From Acidovorax sp. GW101-3H11 (GTDB lineage Bacteria; Pseudomonadota; Gammaproteobacteria; Burkholderiales; Burkholderiaceae_C), in the NCBI RefSeq assembly GCF_001633105.1, contig NZ_LUKZ01000013.1:62001-126000 (forward strand): a stretch of 64,000 nucleotides of DNA. The letters are read 5' to 3'. A program made the translations under genes and the position numbers. The first letter of the stretch is position 1. Each line of letters opens with the position of its first letter. The notes under the pieces were generated by a model. It worked only from the letters and a program-made list of their open reading frames with translations, was not told the origin of the DNA and ran no database searches. Of this stretch, positions 55,667-64,000 are shown in pieces.

Positions 55667-55713
55667 GCGGCACCTGCATACCTGCTTCGCCCTATCTTCT
55701 GAGAGCTGACAAC

Positions 55714-56505
55714 ATGGCACTGAAACCACTCGTGACAACACAAACACAAACACAGACGCACATGCAAACACTAATGCCCACTGCAATCGCACGCAAACTC
55801 CCAGCCACCGCACTCACACTGGCCCTGGGGGGGCTGCTGGCGGCCTGCGGAGGCGGCGGAGGCGGCTCGGGTCCGACCATCGACCCCGCCCAACTCAAAG
55901 GCCGCTGGGTCACCGCTGCGGGCGTGGCTCCAGCCACAACCGCTGTGGTGGTGCCCGACGCCAACGGAGCTGCCAACGCCTGGCTGCTGGCCCAGGATGC
56001 CAGTCGATTGGTCAAGCTGGTGGTGCGCAGTGACAGCAGCGCCAATGGAAAAAGCTACGCCCTGGGGCAAGGCAATGCCACAGGCCAGGCGGTGACAGGC
56101 CAGGTCAACGCGGCACTTGCGGCCAGCCCCAAGACGATTGCATTCACGGGCCTGAGCACAGGGACCCTGACCCAAAGCGACACCCTGGCGACCCCTGCAG
56201 TCCAGGCGGAAGTGCAGGGCAACTGGAGTGCCACATTGGGCGGCAATGCCCAGACCGTGCAGTGGAGCCTCACCACCACCGGCAACATGACTGGCACGTC
56301 CACCACCGGATGCACCTATGCTGGCAGCGTGGCGGCGCTGGCCGCCACAGCAGCTTACGGCGTGAGCTTCAATGAAAGCTGTGCGGATGGCAGCAAGACC
56401 ACATTCAACGGGGTGGGTACGCTCAACGTGGCCAAGAATGGGCTGACGGTGGTGGTGGCGAGTGCGGACGAGTCCCGGGGGGCTGCGCTCTTCTTGGCAA
56501 AGTAA
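55714..56505 (+). CDS. Putative lipoprotein of the secretion cassette
   Basis: A 263-residue protein with a lipoprotein signal (ALTLALGGLLAACGGG; the Cys after LLAA is the lipid site) after an unusual Gln/Thr-rich start (VTTQTQTQTHMQTLM). Internal ATGs at 55762 and 55774 would give a more ordinary signal peptide. The mature part has a Gly linker and beta-strand-like repeats but no domain I recognise. A later Cys pair (TGCTYAG, NESCADG) may form a disulfide. Located between the secreted protein and its exporters, it could be an outer membrane partner or immunity-like factor; this is inference. A terminator follows. Confidence 0.78.
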   Translation: MALKPLVTTQTQTQTHMQTLMPTAIARKLPATALTLALGGLLAACGGGGGGSGPTIDPAQLKGRWVTAAGVAPATTAVVVPDANGAANAWLLAQDASRLVKLVVRSDSSANGKSYALGQGNATGQAVTGQVNAALAASPKTIAFTGLSTGTLTQSDTLATPAVQAEVQGNWSATLGGNAQTVQWSLTTTGNMTGTSTTGCTYAGSVAALAATAAYGVSFNESCADGSKTTFNGVGTLNVAKNGLTVVVASADESRGAALFLAK

Positions 56506-56532
56506 TTTCACAGACAATTAAAACCAACCTAG

Positions 56533-56566
56533 GGCCTGGCTTTGCATTGGCAAGGCCGGGCTTTTG
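56533..56566 (+). terminator. Hairpin with T-run, probable intrinsic terminator
   Basis: Arms gcctggctttgc and gcaaggccgggc pair with two G-T wobbles around a short loop, followed by ctttt. It lies between the lipoprotein gene and the first exporter gene and would separate cargo transcripts from exporter transcripts, or give partial read-through. Confidence 0.75.
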
Positions 56567-56610
56567 TACTGTGTGCACAGAAGAGTACACATTCACCAGA
56601 TCTTTTCCGC

Positions 56611-58338
56611 ATGTCCGTATCTGCAGCGCCACCCGAAATCCACCAGGCTCTGGCAAGGCTTATGCCCTATTTTTGGCGGGCTCTCTGCCTGAGTGTGCTG
56701 GCGGGGCTTCTGGTTCTGGCGCCTACTGTCTACATGTTCGAGGTGTACGACCGTGTGGTGAATAGCCGCAACGCCATGACCCTCGCCATGCTGACGCTGG
56801 CCGTATTTTTGGCCATCGGTGTGATGGAAGTACTGGAATGGGCACGTTCGGAAACCTTGCGTGAGGCGGGTGCGGCCCTGGACCGTGCGTTGGCCCCCCG
56901 TGTTTTCACAGCCATTCATGCTGCGCATCTGAGGCAGGGGGGGGCTGCGGGAGCCCAGCCCTTGATTGATTTGCGGGCCGTGCGTGACTTTTTTCACGGA
57001 CCTGCACTCGGGGCTGCGATGGAAACGCCGGTGGCCCTGGTGATGTTGGTTCTTCTGTTTGTGATTCATCCACTGCTGGGGTGGGTATCCCTCGCTGGTG
57101 CTCTGCTGCAGGTTGGCCTTTCGTGGCTGAACGAGCGCAGCACCAGTCCAGCCTTGCTGCGGGCCAATCAGTCGGATACGGGCGCGCGGGCCTATGTGGA
57201 TGGCACCTTGCGCCACAGCGACGTGATTGCGGCCATGGGCATGGAGAAAGACATGCGCCGCCGCTGGTTGGCGCAGCACGAGGAGGGTCTGGGATTGCAG
57301 TCACTGGCGTCTGACCGTGCAGGGGTGTTGCAAGCGCTGGGCAAGATGCTGCAGACGACTTTGTCGTCGGCGCTTTTGGGCTTGGGTGCCTGGCTTTTGA
57401 TGCATGACCAGTTGCTCGGCGGGCCTGGGATGCTGATCGTGGGGTCGGTGCTAGGCGGGCGTGTACTGGCGCCTCTGGTGCAAATGGTGTCGCAGTGGCG
57501 TGCGGTGGTGCAGGCGCAGGCTGCATGGGGGCGGCTTGGGCAGCTTCTTGAGCGGTTGCCGCCCCCTGTGCAGGGGATGCCACTGCCCAAGCCACGGGGC
57601 CGTGTGACGGTGGAGAGCCTGGTCGCAGGGGCTTCTGCTGGTGCACCGCCTTTTGTCAAAGGGGTTGCCTTTTCATTGCAACCAGGGGAAGTGCTTGCGG
57701 TCCTGGGCGCGTCTGCTGCGGGCAAGACCACATTGGCCCGCATGCTGATGGGGCTGTGGCCTCCCGTGGCGGGCAGCGTCCGGCTGGACGGAGTGGATGT
57801 CAGTGTGTGGAACAAGGCGGAGCTGGGGCCCTACGTGGGTTATGTGCCGCAGGACGTTGAACTGCTGGAAGGCACGCTAGGCGAGAACATCGTCCGCTTT
57901 GGCGAGGTAGACGAAAAGGCCATGGTGGATGCCGCACAGGCGGTGGGTGTGCACACCTGGATCACATTGCTCCCACAAGGTTATGCCACCCCTGTGGGAG
58001 CGGCCGGCGTGATGCTCTCCGGCGGGCAACGCCAGCGAATCGCGCTGGCACGTGCCCTCTATGGCAATCCGGTTTTTGTCGTACTGGACGAGCCCAACGC
58101 CAGCCTGGACGAGGTGGGCAACATTGCATTGAGCCGGGCTTTGCAGGAGTTCAAGGCCCGGGGCACCACTTTTGTGGTGATGACCCATCTGCCCAGCGTG
58201 CTGGCGGTGGCGGATAAATTGCTCATCATGCAGGGTGGGGGGCAGCAGGCCTTTGGCCCCCGAGATGATGTGCTGGCGGCATTGCGAAATGCTTCTGCGG
58301 GTACTCCGGTTGCCGCCATCGCGCCGCGTGCCGCCTGA
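56611..58338 (+). CDS. Type I secretion ABC exporter 1 (PrtD-like ATPase/permease)
   Basis: A 575-residue half-transporter. N-terminal membrane domain of about six helices (LSVLAGLLVLAPTVYMFEVYDRVV is the family's first helix) followed by the ATPase domain. Walker A is GASAAGKTT (366-374), in which the fourth residue is Ala rather than Gly, a variant also known in PrtD relatives; signature LSGGQRQR and Walker B VFVVLDEPNASLD are intact. No C39-like peptidase domain. It probably pairs with the second exporter as a heterodimer. ATG 56611 starts the protein; the frame opens upstream inside the terminator. Confidence 0.92.
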   Translation: MSVSAAPPEIHQALARLMPYFWRALCLSVLAGLLVLAPTVYMFEVYDRVVNSRNAMTLAMLTLAVFLAIGVMEVLEWARSETLREAGAALDRALAPRVFTAIHAAHLRQGGAAGAQPLIDLRAVRDFFHGPALGAAMETPVALVMLVLLFVIHPLLGWVSLAGALLQVGLSWLNERSTSPALLRANQSDTGARAYVDGTLRHSDVIAAMGMEKDMRRRWLAQHEEGLGLQSLASDRAGVLQALGKMLQTTLSSALLGLGAWLLMHDQLLGGPGMLIVGSVLGGRVLAPLVQMVSQWRAVVQAQAAWGRLGQLLERLPPPVQGMPLPKPRGRVTVESLVAGASAGAPPFVKGVAFSLQPGEVLAVLGASAAGKTTLARMLMGLWPPVAGSVRLDGVDVSVWNKAELGPYVGYVPQDVELLEGTLGENIVRFGEVDEKAMVDAAQAVGVHTWITLLPQGYATPVGAAGVMLSGGQRQRIALARALYGNPVFVVLDEPNASLDEVGNIALSRALQEFKARGTTFVVMTHLPSVLAVADKLLIMQGGGQQAFGPRDDVLAALRNASAGTPVAAIAPRAA

Positions 58339-58365
58339 CCCCCTTCTTCCAACCCAACTGACACC

Positions 58366-60114
58366 ATGTCCATCAGCGGATTTTTCTCGCGCAGCGAAAT
58401 CACCCAGGCCCTGCGGAGCCTGCAGCGTGAATGGGTCGTGATCGCAATTTTCAGCATGGTGGCCAACCTGCTCATGCTGGCACCCACGCTGTACATGCTG
58501 CAGATCTACGACCGTGTGCTGGTCAGCCGCAACGAGCTCACCTTGCTGGTGGTCTCGCTGCTTATCCTGTTCCTGTTTGCCGCCATGGCATTTGCCGAAT
58601 GGGCGCGGTCCCGGTTGCTCGTGCGCGCGGGGGTGCGTCTGGACCGGTTGCTGGGGGAGCGTGTTTTCTCGGCAGGTTTCGCGCGCAGCGTCCGTGAGGG
58701 CGGGGGAAGCCCTGGCCAGTCGTTCACGGACCTGGCGGAGGTGCGCCAGTTCCTGACGGGCCCCAGCATTTTTGCCTTTTTCGATCTGCCATGGGCCCCT
58801 ATCTACATCGGGGTGCTGTTCTTGCTGCACCCCCTGCTGGGCGCCGTGGCCGTGGTCTTTGCTCTGATCCAGGCCGCCTTGGCATGGCTGGGGCACCAGC
58901 GCACGGTGGAGCCTTCCGAATCCCTGGCCAAGGCGCAGGGCCGGTCGCATGCCTACCTGAATGGCAAGTTGCGCAATGCCGAGGCGGTTGAGGCCATGGG
59001 CATGTTGCAGCAGTTGCACCACCGCTGGGCGTTGCTGCAGGCGCGCTATGCCGAACTGCATGCGGCAGCCCAGGGCCTGACGCACCGCATCACGGCCTGG
59101 AGCAAGTCTGTGCGTTATGCGCAGCAGGCGCTGTCGCTGGCGGTGGGTGCTTTGCTGGTGATCGATGGTCAGATCTCGGCCGGAGCCATGATTGCTGCCA
59201 ACGTGCTGATGACCCGCGCCTTGGCTCCGATTGACCAGGTGGTGAGTGCGTGGCGCGGCTTTTTGGGGGCCCGCGCGGCCTTCTTTCGGTTGGAGCAACT
59301 GCTGCAAGAGCATCCACCGTTGCCCAAGATCTCTGCAGCCCCGCGTCTGCAAGGGGATGTTCAGCTGCGCGATGTACATGCCACTGCGCCGGGGCAGGTG
59401 ACGCCGATTCTTCAGCAGGTGGACCTGCATGCTCCGCCGGGTTCGCTGACGGTGGTGTTGGGCCCCTCGGGTTCCGGCAAATCCACGCTGGCGCGCGTGC
59501 TTGTGGGAGTCTGGCCCGTATCGCAGGGCGAGTTGTTGTTTGATGGCCAGCCCCCCACCGCCTGGAGCCATGAGACCTTGGGCCCTCAGGTAGGTTACCT
59601 GCCACAGGATACGGTTTTGTTCGGCGGGACGATTGCCGAGAACATCGCACGTTTTGCGGCGGTGGATTCTGCCAAGGTCATTGCTGCGGCCCAATGCGCG
59701 GGCCTGCATGAGATGGTGCTGAGATTCCCCAAAGGCTATGACACGCCGATTGGAGAGGGTGGGCGCTTGCTTTCGGGGGGACAACGCCAACGCATCGGAC
59801 TGGCCCGCGCTCTGTACGGTGATCCAGCGCTCTTGGTGCTCGATGAGCCCAACGCCCACCTGGACGACGTGGGCGAAGCGGCCTTGCTCGGGGCCATGCG
59901 CCAGCTCAAGGAGCGCGGCAAGACCGTCGTGATGGTGACGCATCGGGCGGGGGTGCTTGCACTTGCAGATCAGGTGCTGGTTCTGCAGAACGGTCAGGTA
60001 CAGCTGAAAGGCCCGCGTGACGAAGTCCTGGCACAGCTGCAGGCGGCACGCCAAGCGCCCGCCCCTTCTTCAGCCGCTGGGTCTTTGCCTGCCCCGCAGC
60101 CGCTGCCCGCCTGA
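58366..60114 (+). CDS. Type I secretion ABC exporter 2 (PrtD-like ATPase/permease)
   Basis: A 582-residue half-transporter, clearly homologous to exporter 1 but divergent. The membrane domain opens with NLLMLAPTLYMLQIYDRVLVSRNELTLL; Walker A GPSGSGKST at 366-374 is canonical, with signature LSGGQRQR and Walker B LLVLDEPNAHLD. The gene starts 27 bases after exporter 1. With the HlyD and TolC proteins it makes the complete channel across both membranes. Confidence 0.93.
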   Translation: MSISGFFSRSEITQALRSLQREWVVIAIFSMVANLLMLAPTLYMLQIYDRVLVSRNELTLLVVSLLILFLFAAMAFAEWARSRLLVRAGVRLDRLLGERVFSAGFARSVREGGGSPGQSFTDLAEVRQFLTGPSIFAFFDLPWAPIYIGVLFLLHPLLGAVAVVFALIQAALAWLGHQRTVEPSESLAKAQGRSHAYLNGKLRNAEAVEAMGMLQQLHHRWALLQARYAELHAAAQGLTHRITAWSKSVRYAQQALSLAVGALLVIDGQISAGAMIAANVLMTRALAPIDQVVSAWRGFLGARAAFFRLEQLLQEHPPLPKISAAPRLQGDVQLRDVHATAPGQVTPILQQVDLHAPPGSLTVVLGPSGSGKSTLARVLVGVWPVSQGELLFDGQPPTAWSHETLGPQVGYLPQDTVLFGGTIAENIARFAAVDSAKVIAAAQCAGLHEMVLRFPKGYDTPIGEGGRLLSGGQRQRIGLARALYGDPALLVLDEPNAHLDDVGEAALLGAMRQLKERGKTVVMVTHRAGVLALADQVLVLQNGQVQLKGPRDEVLAQLQAARQAPAPSSAAGSLPAPQPLPA

Positions 60115-60163
60115 ACGCGTTGTGCGCATTCGATACGAGCGAACATTTTCTGAACATCCGCCC

Positions 60164-61522
60164 ATGGCTCACACTGAACCCTTGAAACAAGCACCTTCGA
60201 TCTCCTCACTGCCGGGAGCCCGATCGGCGCCCCTGCCTCCCTCGGATACCGGGCGCGCGGCGCGCATTGGGCTGTGGGTGCTGGGCCTGGGCCTGGGGGG
60301 ATTTTTGCTGTGGGCGGCTGTTGCCCCCCTGGACGAGGGGGTACCCAGCCAGGGTGTGGTTGCGATCGACACCAAACGCAAAGCGGTGCAGCACCTCAGC
60401 GGGGGCATCGTCAAGCAGGTCTTTGTGCGCGAGGGTGACGTGGTGCAGGCGGGGCAACCGTTGATATCTCTGGATGACGCGGTGGCCAAGGCCAACTACG
60501 AGGCGGTCCGCCAGCGGTACCTGGGATTGCGGGCAGTCCAGGGGCGGTTGCTGGCCGAGCAGTCGGGTGCTGCAGCTATCGTTTTTCATCCTGATCTTCA
60601 GGCCGCAGCGAAGGATCCTCTGATTCGACAGCAGACTAAGAACCAGGAGCAGTTGATCCTGTCGCGGCGAGCGGCCCTGCGCGCAGACCTGCAAGGCATA
60701 GAGGAAGGCATCCAGGGTCAGAATGCCTTGCTTCAGGCATACGCGGGGATGTTGACCAGCCGGCGCGGGCAACTGGCTTCACTGGAGGAAGAGCTGCGCC
60801 ATACGCGTGAGCTGGTCAAAGAGGGTTATTCACCTCGCAACCGACAGCTGGAGCTTGAACGCATGGTAGCCGACTCCAGCTTGGCCATTACGGAGCTGTT
60901 GGGCAACACGGCGCGCACGCAGCGCACGGTGGGGGAAATGCGCCAGCGGGCTCTGGCGCGGCAGCAGGAATACCGCAAGGAAGTCGAAACGAACCTTGCG
61001 GACATCACGCGTGAGGTGCAGTCGGACGCCGACAAGTTCACCGCGCTGAAAGCCGATCTGGACCGTACGGAGATCCGGGCACCCGCTGCTGGCCAGGTGG
61101 TAGGCCTGGCGGTGCAGACTGTGGGTGCCGTGGTCCAGGCGGGCCAGCAACTGATGGGCATCGTCCCACCCGATGAGCCTCTGGTGCTGGAGGCCCGCGT
61201 GGCCCCTCACCTGATCGACAAGGTACGCCCCGGTCTGCATGCCGATGTGCGCTTCAGTGCATTCGCCCATTCTCCCCAGCTTGTGGTGCAAGGAGAGCTG
61301 GCCTCGGTCTCCGGGGATCTGCTGACGGATGCGCAGAGCAACCAGACCTACTACCTCGCGCGGGTCAAGGTAACGCCGGACGGCATGAAGACGCTGGGCG
61401 CACGCCACTTGCAGCCAGGCATGCCGGCCGAGGTGGTCATCAAGACTGGGGAGCGCACCATGCTGACCTATCTGCTAGGCCCTTTGCTCAAGCGCGTGTC
61501 GGGCTCCCTGAAGGAAGAGTGA
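60164..61522 (+). CDS. HlyD-family periplasmic adaptor (T1SS membrane fusion protein)
   Basis: A 452-residue protein. Residues 1-30 are cytoplasmic, a single membrane helix follows (IGLWVLGLGLGGFLLWAAVAPL), then the lipoyl half-motif (GVVAIDTKRKAVQHLSGGIVKQVFVREGDVV), a long coiled coil (about 120-310, rich in Glu/Gln/Arg), the second lipoyl half (IRAPAAGQVVGLAVQTVGAVV) and the beta-barrel end. It bridges the ABC exporter and the outer membrane channel. ATG 60164 is 50 bases after exporter 2; an upstream frame within exporter 2 is not coding. The stop lies 2 bases before the next start. Confidence 0.94.
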   Translation: MAHTEPLKQAPSISSLPGARSAPLPPSDTGRAARIGLWVLGLGLGGFLLWAAVAPLDEGVPSQGVVAIDTKRKAVQHLSGGIVKQVFVREGDVVQAGQPLISLDDAVAKANYEAVRQRYLGLRAVQGRLLAEQSGAAAIVFHPDLQAAAKDPLIRQQTKNQEQLILSRRAALRADLQGIEEGIQGQNALLQAYAGMLTSRRGQLASLEEELRHTRELVKEGYSPRNRQLELERMVADSSLAITELLGNTARTQRTVGEMRQRALARQQEYRKEVETNLADITREVQSDADKFTALKADLDRTEIRAPAAGQVVGLAVQTVGAVVQAGQQLMGIVPPDEPLVLEARVAPHLIDKVRPGLHADVRFSAFAHSPQLVVQGELASVSGDLLTDAQSNQTYYLARVKVTPDGMKTLGARHLQPGMPAEVVIKTGERTMLTYLLGPLLKRVSGSLKEE

Positions 61523-61524
61523 GC

Positions 61525-62880
61525 ATGGCCTTGTTTTTCACGCCCTCGAGCGCCTTGCGGGCGGTCTCGTTCTCCGTCCTGGTGGCATGCGCAGGACCTG
61601 CCTGGTCCATGGATCTCCAGCAGGCCTACCAGGCGGCCTTGCTGCAGGACGCCACCATCCGCGCCGCCCGTGCAGCCGCCGATGTGGGGGATGAGCGGGT
61701 AGAGCAGGCCAAGGCCATGCGCTACCCCAATGTGGCCTTCAGTGCCGCCCGCAACCGCAACGACCTGAGCAACACGCAACGCAACGTCCTGGGCCGGTCG
61801 GTGACCGTGGATGAAAATTACACCAGCCACAACGCCACCCTGACCCTGCGCCAGCCTGTCTACCGCAAGTCGTTGTCGGTGGGGCTGGAACAGGCCCACC
61901 AGATGCGTGCCGAAGTGGGGGCGCAGCTGGATCGGGAGCTGCAGAACCTGGGCGTGCGCGTGACCGACGCCTACTTGCAGCTGTTGCTGGCTCAAGACCA
62001 GCTGGCCCTGGCGCGTGCGCAGAAGAACACCACCACCACCCAGCTGGACGCTGCGCGCAAGCTGCTGGACGCGGGCAGCGGCACGCGCACCGACATCGAT
62101 GAAGCCCAGGCCCGACTGGACATGGCCGTGGCGCAGGAACTGGAGATCCGGCAGCAGCTGGACTATGCGCGCCGCCAGTTGGAGACGCTGGTCAATCAGC
62201 CGGTGGAGGCGCTCAGCCCGCTGGACGAGTCCAAGTTTGCTGCCTGGGCGCCCGAGCAGCGCAGCGTTGAGGACTGGCTGGCCCTTGCAGAGGACAACAG
62301 TCCTGAGATCCGGCAACAGAAAGCACGGCTGGATGTGGCCCGGCTGGAGATCGAGAAGGCCCGCACCGGGCACCTCCCCACGCTGGATGCTGTGGCCCAA
62401 TGGACGCGCAGTGGCAGCGAGAACGTCACCACCCCCAGCTCCAGCTACACCAACCGCGTGATCGGTCTGCAGCTGAATATGCCCCTGTTTGCGGGTGGCT
62501 ATGTCAGCTCCACCGTACGCCAGGCGGTAGCGGAGCAGGTGCAGGCCCGCGAGCTGCTGGAGTCCGCGCGCCGGGATCTCAGCCTGCGCATCCACACTGA
62601 GTTTCGGGGCGTCAGCGAAGGTCGCCTGCGCATCCGGGCGCTGGAACAGGCCGCGCGGTCTGCCACGCAGCTCGTGGTGTCGAGCCGCCGCTCGTTTGAA
62701 GGCGGTGCCAGAACCCTGGTGGATATCCTGAACGCGGAGCAGCAAAAGGAGCTGGCCCTGCGCGACCTGGCCCGGGCGCGCTACACCTACCTGGTGTCTT
62801 GCGTGCGCCTGCAGGCCCTGGCAGGAGGGGACCGGGATAGCAGCATCGCTGCCGTGAACGCGCTATTCAAGACGCCCTGA
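61525..62880 (+). CDS. TolC-family outer membrane channel of the T1SS
   Basis: A 451-residue outer membrane efflux protein. Signal peptide to about residue 28 (FSVLVACAGPAWS), then two repeats of the OEP domain with long helices (LQQAYQAALLQDATIRAARA, VTDAYLQLLLAQDQLALARA; SAVGA-like second half NRVIGLQLNMPLFAGGYVSS). It gives the exit duct for the giant substrate. ATG 61525 has a ribosome site (aaggaag) inside the hlyD end; GTG 61519 is an alternative that overlaps the HlyD stop. Last gene of the cassette. Confidence 0.94.
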   Translation: MALFFTPSSALRAVSFSVLVACAGPAWSMDLQQAYQAALLQDATIRAARAAADVGDERVEQAKAMRYPNVAFSAARNRNDLSNTQRNVLGRSVTVDENYTSHNATLTLRQPVYRKSLSVGLEQAHQMRAEVGAQLDRELQNLGVRVTDAYLQLLLAQDQLALARAQKNTTTTQLDAARKLLDAGSGTRTDIDEAQARLDMAVAQELEIRQQLDYARRQLETLVNQPVEALSPLDESKFAAWAPEQRSVEDWLALAEDNSPEIRQQKARLDVARLEIEKARTGHLPTLDAVAQWTRSGSENVTTPSSSYTNRVIGLQLNMPLFAGGYVSSTVRQAVAEQVQARELLESARRDLSLRIHTEFRGVSEGRLRIRALEQAARSATQLVVSSRRSFEGGARTLVDILNAEQQKELALRDLARARYTYLVSCVRLQALAGGDRDSSIAAVNALFKTP

Positions 62881-62950
62881 GTCCAACTTTCCATGCACGA
62901 CGTGGCTTGGCCGTGTACTCCTGGGGCCTCCTCCCGCCGTCGCATGGAAG

Positions 62951-62982
62951 AAAAACCCCCTGCGCCCGGAGGTGCAGGGGCC
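62951..62982 (-). terminator. Intrinsic terminator of the mmsA-like gene
   Basis: Arms cccctgc and gcagggg around a 10-base loop; on the minus strand the hairpin ends in ggggtttttcttcc. It lies about 50 bases after the mmsA stop and may also stop tolC transcripts from the other side. Confidence 0.85.
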
Positions 62983-63032
62983 AAGAACGTGAATACGTTC
63001 TATGCACCCTTGTAGCTGCGTAGAGCCAGTGT

Positions 63033-64000
63033 TCAGCGGCTGCTCGGAAAGCTGAACACCGCCCCCTCGCGCACGCCCGCCGACGGCCAGCGCTGCGTGA
63101 TCGTCTTGCGCTTGGTATAGAAGCGCACGGCATCCGGGCCATAGGCGTGCAGGTCACCAAACAAAGAACGCTTCCAGCCGCCGAACGAGTGGTACGCCAC
63201 GGGCACGGGCAGGGGCACGTTCACGCCCACCATGCCGACCTGGATGTGGTCGGTGAAGTAACGGGCAGCCTCGCCGTCGCGGGTGAAGATGCAGGTGCCG
63301 TTGCCGTATTCGTGGTCGTTGATGAGCTGCATGGCTTCCTGCAGCGTCTTCACGCGCACCACGCCGAGCACGGGGCCGAAGATCTCCTCCTGGTAGATCT
63401 TCATGCCGGGCTTGACGTTGTCGAAGAGGCAGGCGCCCAGGAAGTAGCCTTCCTCATGGCCCGCCACCTTCACGCCACGGCCGTCCACCACCAGCGTGGC
63501 GCCTTCGGTCACGCCGCTGTCCACATAGGCCTTCACCTTTTCAAAGTGCGGCTTGGTGACCAGCGGGCCCATGTCGTTGCTGTTGTCGGTGCCGGGGCCG
63601 ACCTTCATCTTGGCGATCTCGGTCTTCAGGCCCGCGATCACGGCGTCACCCACTGCGTCGCCCACGGCGACCAGCAGCGGGATGGCCATGCAGCGCTCGC
63701 CGCACGATCCATAGGCTGCACCCATCAGCGCGCTCACGGCGTTGCCCACATCGGCGTCGGGCATCAGCACTGCGTGGTTCTTGGCACCGCCCAGGGCCTG
63801 CACGCGCTTGCCGTGTTTGCAGCCTTCGCTGTAGATGTACTCGGCGATGGGGGTGGAGCCCACAAAGCTCACGGCCTTCACGCGCGGGTCTTGCAGCAGC
63901 GTGTCCACGGCCAGCTTGTCGCCGTTGACCACGTTGAGCACGCCGGGCGGCAGGCCTGCTTCGAGGGCCAGTTGGGCGATGAACAGTGTGGAGGACGGAT
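63033..64000 (-). CDS. mmsA: CoA-acylating methylmalonate-semialdehyde dehydrogenase (C-terminal part; start lies outside the window)
   Basis: The frame is open to the window edge, so the N-terminal third is missing. The visible 322 residues are an aldehyde dehydrogenase of the MmsA/IolA type: FVGSTPIAEYIY, GGAKNHAVLMPDAD, the catalytic Cys in YGSCGERCMAIP, and EEIFGPVLGVVRV with the NAD-site Glu. It oxidises (methyl)malonate semialdehyde with CoA to propionyl-CoA or acetyl-CoA, in valine, inositol or beta-alanine breakdown. A terminator follows it. Confidence 0.93.
   Translation of the reverse strand, partial: PSSTLFIAQLALEAGLPPGVLNVVNGDKLAVDTLLQDPRVKAVSFVGSTPIAEYIYSEGCKHGKRVQALGGAKNHAVLMPDADVGNAVSALMGAAYGSCGERCMAIPLLVAVGDAVGDAVIAGLKTEIAKMKVGPGTDNSNDMGPLVTKPHFEKVKAYVDSGVTEGATLVVDGRGVKVAGHEEGYFLGACLFDNVKPGMKIYQEEIFGPVLGVVRVKTLQEAMQLINDHEYGNGTCIFTRDGEAARYFTDHIQVGMVGVNVPLPVPVAYHSFGGWKRSLFGDLHAYGPDAVRFYTKRKTITQRWPSAGVREGAVFSFPSSR

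Noticed and set aside
57877-60054. A 725-codon minus-strand frame opposite the exporter genes
   Set aside because: Antisense to two intact ABC exporters; no domain recognised.

Overview
The window looks like a chromosomal segment of a high-GC betaproteobacterium, most likely Comamonadaceae (Acidovorax or a close relative). The basis is the GC-rich codon use, the gene families, the O2-independent ubiquinone genes, and short dispersed intergenic repeats of a kind I associate with that family. This placement is inference; no rRNA or marker gene settles it. I see no tRNA, rRNA, CRISPR array, insertion sequence or prophage.

Layout. 1-9 kb: the end of a GGDEF diguanylate cyclase, two unrelated M20 peptidases, an exported thioredoxin-like protein, an alpha/beta hydrolase, a YidB-family protein, a LysR regulator and an MFS transporter. 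8.5-14.7 kb: an ubiquinone block with ubiU, ubiV, a hemolysin-III-family membrane protein, ubiT, a DGC-domain protein, ubiX and ubiD; several of these genes overlap. 14.8-17.8 kb: an acyl-CoA ligase and an orphan type-1 periplasmic binding protein. 18.3-23.1 kb: a sulfur block with a rhodanese, a serine O-acetyltransferase (frameshifted here), a small HTH regulator, a family 2A encapsulin shell protein and a cysteine desulfurase with a long disordered N-terminus, i.e. shell plus cargo of a sulfur-storage nanocompartment. A strong terminator closes it. 23.2-24.7 kb: a glyoxalase-like protein and an OsmC protein on the minus strand. 25-32.7 kb: a tightly coupled operon with a peptide-type ABC importer (lipoprotein, two permeases, a double ATPase), a luciferase-like monooxygenase and two carboxymuconolactone-decarboxylase/AhpD-type proteins. 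32.8-37.7 kb: a SRAP homologue lacking key catalytic residues, an acyl-CoA dehydrogenase, a DUF3617 protein, a frameshifted diguanylate cyclase and rsmE. 37.8-43.8 kb: envelope and ribosome housekeeping (amgK, lptD, surA, rsmA). 44.2-45.2 kb: a barnase-like RNase with its barstar. 45.4-47.8 kb: malic enzyme maeB. 48.2-62.9 kb: an all-plus-strand type I secretion cassette with APS kinase, sulfotransferase, a 2004-residue DUF4347 surface protein, a lipoprotein, two different PrtD-type ABC exporters, an HlyD adaptor and a TolC-like channel. The window ends inside mmsA.

The most interesting candidate is the 48-63 kb cassette. A PAPS-forming kinase and a sulfotransferase lie directly beside a giant type I secreted protein and a complete export apparatus. 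This resembles the RaxST/RaxX/RaxABC arrangement of Xanthomonas but with a different cargo, and suggests sulfation of the exported adhesin or of a surface glycan. Second are the encapsulin/cysteine desulfurase block and the SBP-LLM-CMD-AhpD operon, whose family-level pattern is known but whose substrate, as far as I know, is not.

Caution: at least three genes, possibly four, carry single-base indels, mostly in homopolymer runs. This could mean residual sequencing error rather than true pseudogenes.
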